A stretch of DNA of 64,000 nt from Bacillota bacterium (GTDB taxonomy: Bacteria > Bacillota > Clostridia > Lachnospirales > Lachnospiraceae): the NCBI GenBank assembly GCA_023392615.1, contig JAEVYT010000011.1:1-64000 (forward strand), in the 5' to 3' direction. A program made the position numbers and the translations under genes. This document shows, one piece after another, positions 62,598 through 64,000 of this stretch. Numbering within the stretch: position 1 is the first letter of the stretch; the number at the start of each line of letters is the position of its first letter. The notes beneath the pieces were generated by a model. It searched no databases. It was not told where the DNA came from and saw nothing but the letters and a program-made list of their open reading frames with translations.

Positions 62598-63638
62598 CTA
62601 CACCGTAAACTGCTTCAGCTGCTTTAAATTACCGCTGTTGAACAAACGAATGTCCTTAATGTTGTATTTCATCATTGCAAGTCTGGTTAAACCAAGTCCG
62701 AATGCAAAGCCGGTGTATTTGTCAGGATCAATACCACCAAGACGAAGTACGTTCGGATGAATCATGCCGCAAGGAAGAAGTTCTAACCAACCGGAGTTCT
62801 TACAGGTAGGACAACCGGAACCACCACAGATTGCACAGTTGATATCAAGCTCAAAACCCGGTTCCACGAACGGGAAGAATCCCGGTCTTAAACGAACCTT
62901 TACATCTCTTTGGAACACTTCGGTTAAGAGAACCTTCATAAAATAAATCAAGTTGGAGATGGAGATATCATCACCAATCATCATGCCCTCTAACTGGAAA
63001 AAGGTGTTCTCATGGCTGGCATCAATATTCTCATTACGGAAGCATCTACCTGGGAATAAAACCTTTAAAGGTTCACCCGGCTTAGGAGCACCGTATTTTC
63101 TCATAATCGTGTTCTGTGCTGCGGAGGTATGAGTCTTCAGTAACTGTCCATTATCGAGATAGTAGGTATCTGTCATATCTCTGGCAGGATGGTTCTTTGG
63201 AATGTTAACCCCCTCAAAGTTATTGAACTCAGTCTGTATCTCAAGACCATCTTCTATAATGAAACCCATCGTCTTAAAGATATCTTCAATCTGTTTCTGA
63301 ACGATAGTAATCGGATGCATGGTACCTACTGCCTTATCGGATGGTATGGAGAAGTCATAACGCTCCGTATTTTCGATCTCTCTTAAATACTCCTGCTCTT
63401 CTAAGGTTTTCTGATGATTTACGATTGCATTCTCAATCTCATTCTTAAGCATATTCACCTGCATACCTGCAGTCTTCTTTGCTTCTACATCCAGGTTACG
63501 AAGATCCTTTAACACTTCGGTTACAAGACCCTTTTTACCAAGGAAGGCAACTCTGATTCGTTCTAGCTCATCTTTAAGCTTTGCACTGTTCAATTCATTT
63601 TGAAACTGCGCTTTGATTTTCTCTAAATTCTCTAACAT
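62598..63638 (-). CDS. pheS: Phenylalanyl-tRNA synthetase alpha subunit
   Basis: The catalytic subunit (346 residues) has an N-terminal coiled coil (about 1-85) and the class II synthetase core. Motifs 2 and 3 appear as FPGRCFRNENIDASHE and FAFGLGLTRLAMM. The zinc-like cysteines seen in CAICGGSGCPTC (about 270) are common in clostridial PheS. The ATG at 63638, 7 bases after GGAGG, is preferred over 63644. No T-box leader is recognisable upstream, unlike in many Firmicutes. Confidence 0.95.
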   Translation of the reverse strand: MLENLEKIKAQFQNELNSAKLKDELERIRVAFLGKKGLVTEVLKDLRNLDVEAKKTAGMQVNMLKNEIENAIVNHQKTLEEQEYLREIENTERYDFSIPSDKAVGTMHPITIVQKQIEDIFKTMGFIIEDGLEIQTEFNNFEGVNIPKNHPARDMTDTYYLDNGQLLKTHTSAAQNTIMRKYGAPKPGEPLKVLFPGRCFRNENIDASHENTFFQLEGMMIGDDISISNLIYFMKVLLTEVFQRDVKVRLRPGFFPFVEPGFELDINCAICGGSGCPTCKNSGWLELLPCGMIHPNVLRLGGIDPDKYTGFAFGLGLTRLAMMKYNIKDIRLFNSGNLKQLKQFTV

Positions 63639-64000
63639 TTTCATTCCTCCTAAATTTATTTTCTAATTGCTATTCTAAATGATTATCTCAACATCATGTA
63701 TACTAAATTCATTACTCTATCCACAGGGCGAATGTTTTTTCATGCGTTTATCCACAATCTTGACCCTGAATTCCAGTTTATAAACATACAACAGCATGAA
63801 GTCGTTGATTTAATATCCAGTCGTTGGTGCTTAGGCTGCGTACTTTGCGGCCTTATGCACCACTACGTACTTCATCCAAGTGGGAGCGTGTTGCATATGA
63901 AATATGTTTCCAGCATTTATTCTGCTTTTTTATGCATCTCTTTCACTATCTATCGCTCAAGACATGTGTAACATCTTTTCATTAGCAACTGTATGAAGTC
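63639..64000. other. Region upstream of pheS with a strong hairpin; no T-box
   Basis: I see no gene here that I can support. A stem at 63826-63861 pairs GGTGC-T-TA-GGCTGC with GCGGCC-TTA-T-GCACC, about 13 bp with a mismatch and a bulge, in either strand. A perfect DnaA-box match TTATCCACA lies at 63748-63756. The GC content in 63790-63900 is higher than its surroundings. The T-box core (AGGGTGG...ACCGCG) and an antiterminator/terminator pair are not found. Confidence 0.5.

Noticed and set aside
63696..63971. Plus-strand open frame of 91 codons upstream of pheS
   Set aside because: No ribosome site, no recognisable family and odd composition; it is probably a chance frame in a region with structured DNA.
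63645..64000. T-box riboswitch before pheS
   Set aside because: The core AGGGTGG...ACCGCG and the terminator/antiterminator pair could not be found on the minus strand.

Overview
The window is AT-rich bacterial chromosome from a low-GC Gram-positive endospore former. It carries spo0A, spoIVB and the complete spoIIIA operon (AA to AH). It also has clostridial-type gene neighbourhoods (yqeG-aroK-aroQ-pepQ-efp-spoIIIA-asp23-nusB-xseAB-ispA-dxs-tlyA-nadK-argR) and strong GGAGG ribosome sites. Many genes start with TTG or GTG. The protein set suggests a Lachnospiraceae relative of Clostridium (Lachnoclostridium) phytofermentans; this is recollection plus inference, not a database match. No rRNA, tRNA, CRISPR array, phage or intact insertion sequence is visible.

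Layout. (1) 0.2-5.8 kb: lower-glycolysis cluster on the minus strand, gap-pgk-tpiA-gpmI-secG, with hairpins between the genes. (2) 6.0-11.2 kb: recN, spoIVB and spo0A on the minus strand, each apparently its own transcription unit; a perfect 0A box lies just upstream of a good sigma-A promoter for spo0A. (3) 11.3-34.8 kb: accessory block separating recN from argR, genes that are usually neighbours. It holds a 1274-residue secreted Ig-like repeat protein, a CadC-like regulator with a Cd/Zn P-type ATPase, a cyclic beta-1,2-glucan synthase split into two genes, a LysM/GH18 protein without the catalytic acid, a methionine aminopeptidase with a SEC-C zinc motif, a DODA-type dioxygenase with a very strong palindromic promoter/operator, and an orphan SagB-like oxidoreductase. 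(4) 35.1-44.5 kb: housekeeping operon argR, nadK, tlyA, dxs, ispA, xseB, xseA, nusB, asp23, preceded (downstream on the strand) by yebC. The 1.1-kb dxs-tlyA spacer contains a highly structured 232-nt RNA candidate, a tandem 131-bp repeat and four perfect DnaA boxes. (5) 44.8-56.7 kb: spoIIIA operon, then efp, pepQ, aroQ, aroK and yqeG, with aroE on the opposite strand and a decayed acetyltransferase gene. (6) 56.8-64 kb: MscL with a C-terminal zinc ribbon, a methyltransferase, a convergent gene pair sharing one coding terminator, and pheS-pheT.

Functionally the region combines central metabolism (glycolysis, isoprenoid precursors, NADP, the shikimate branch), sporulation control (Spo0A, the SpoIVB signalling protease, the SpoIIIA channel), genome maintenance (RecN, exonuclease VII) and translation (EF-P, PheRS, MetAP). 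The most interesting parts are noncoding: the structured RNA after dxs, the DnaA-box cluster and the long palindromes.
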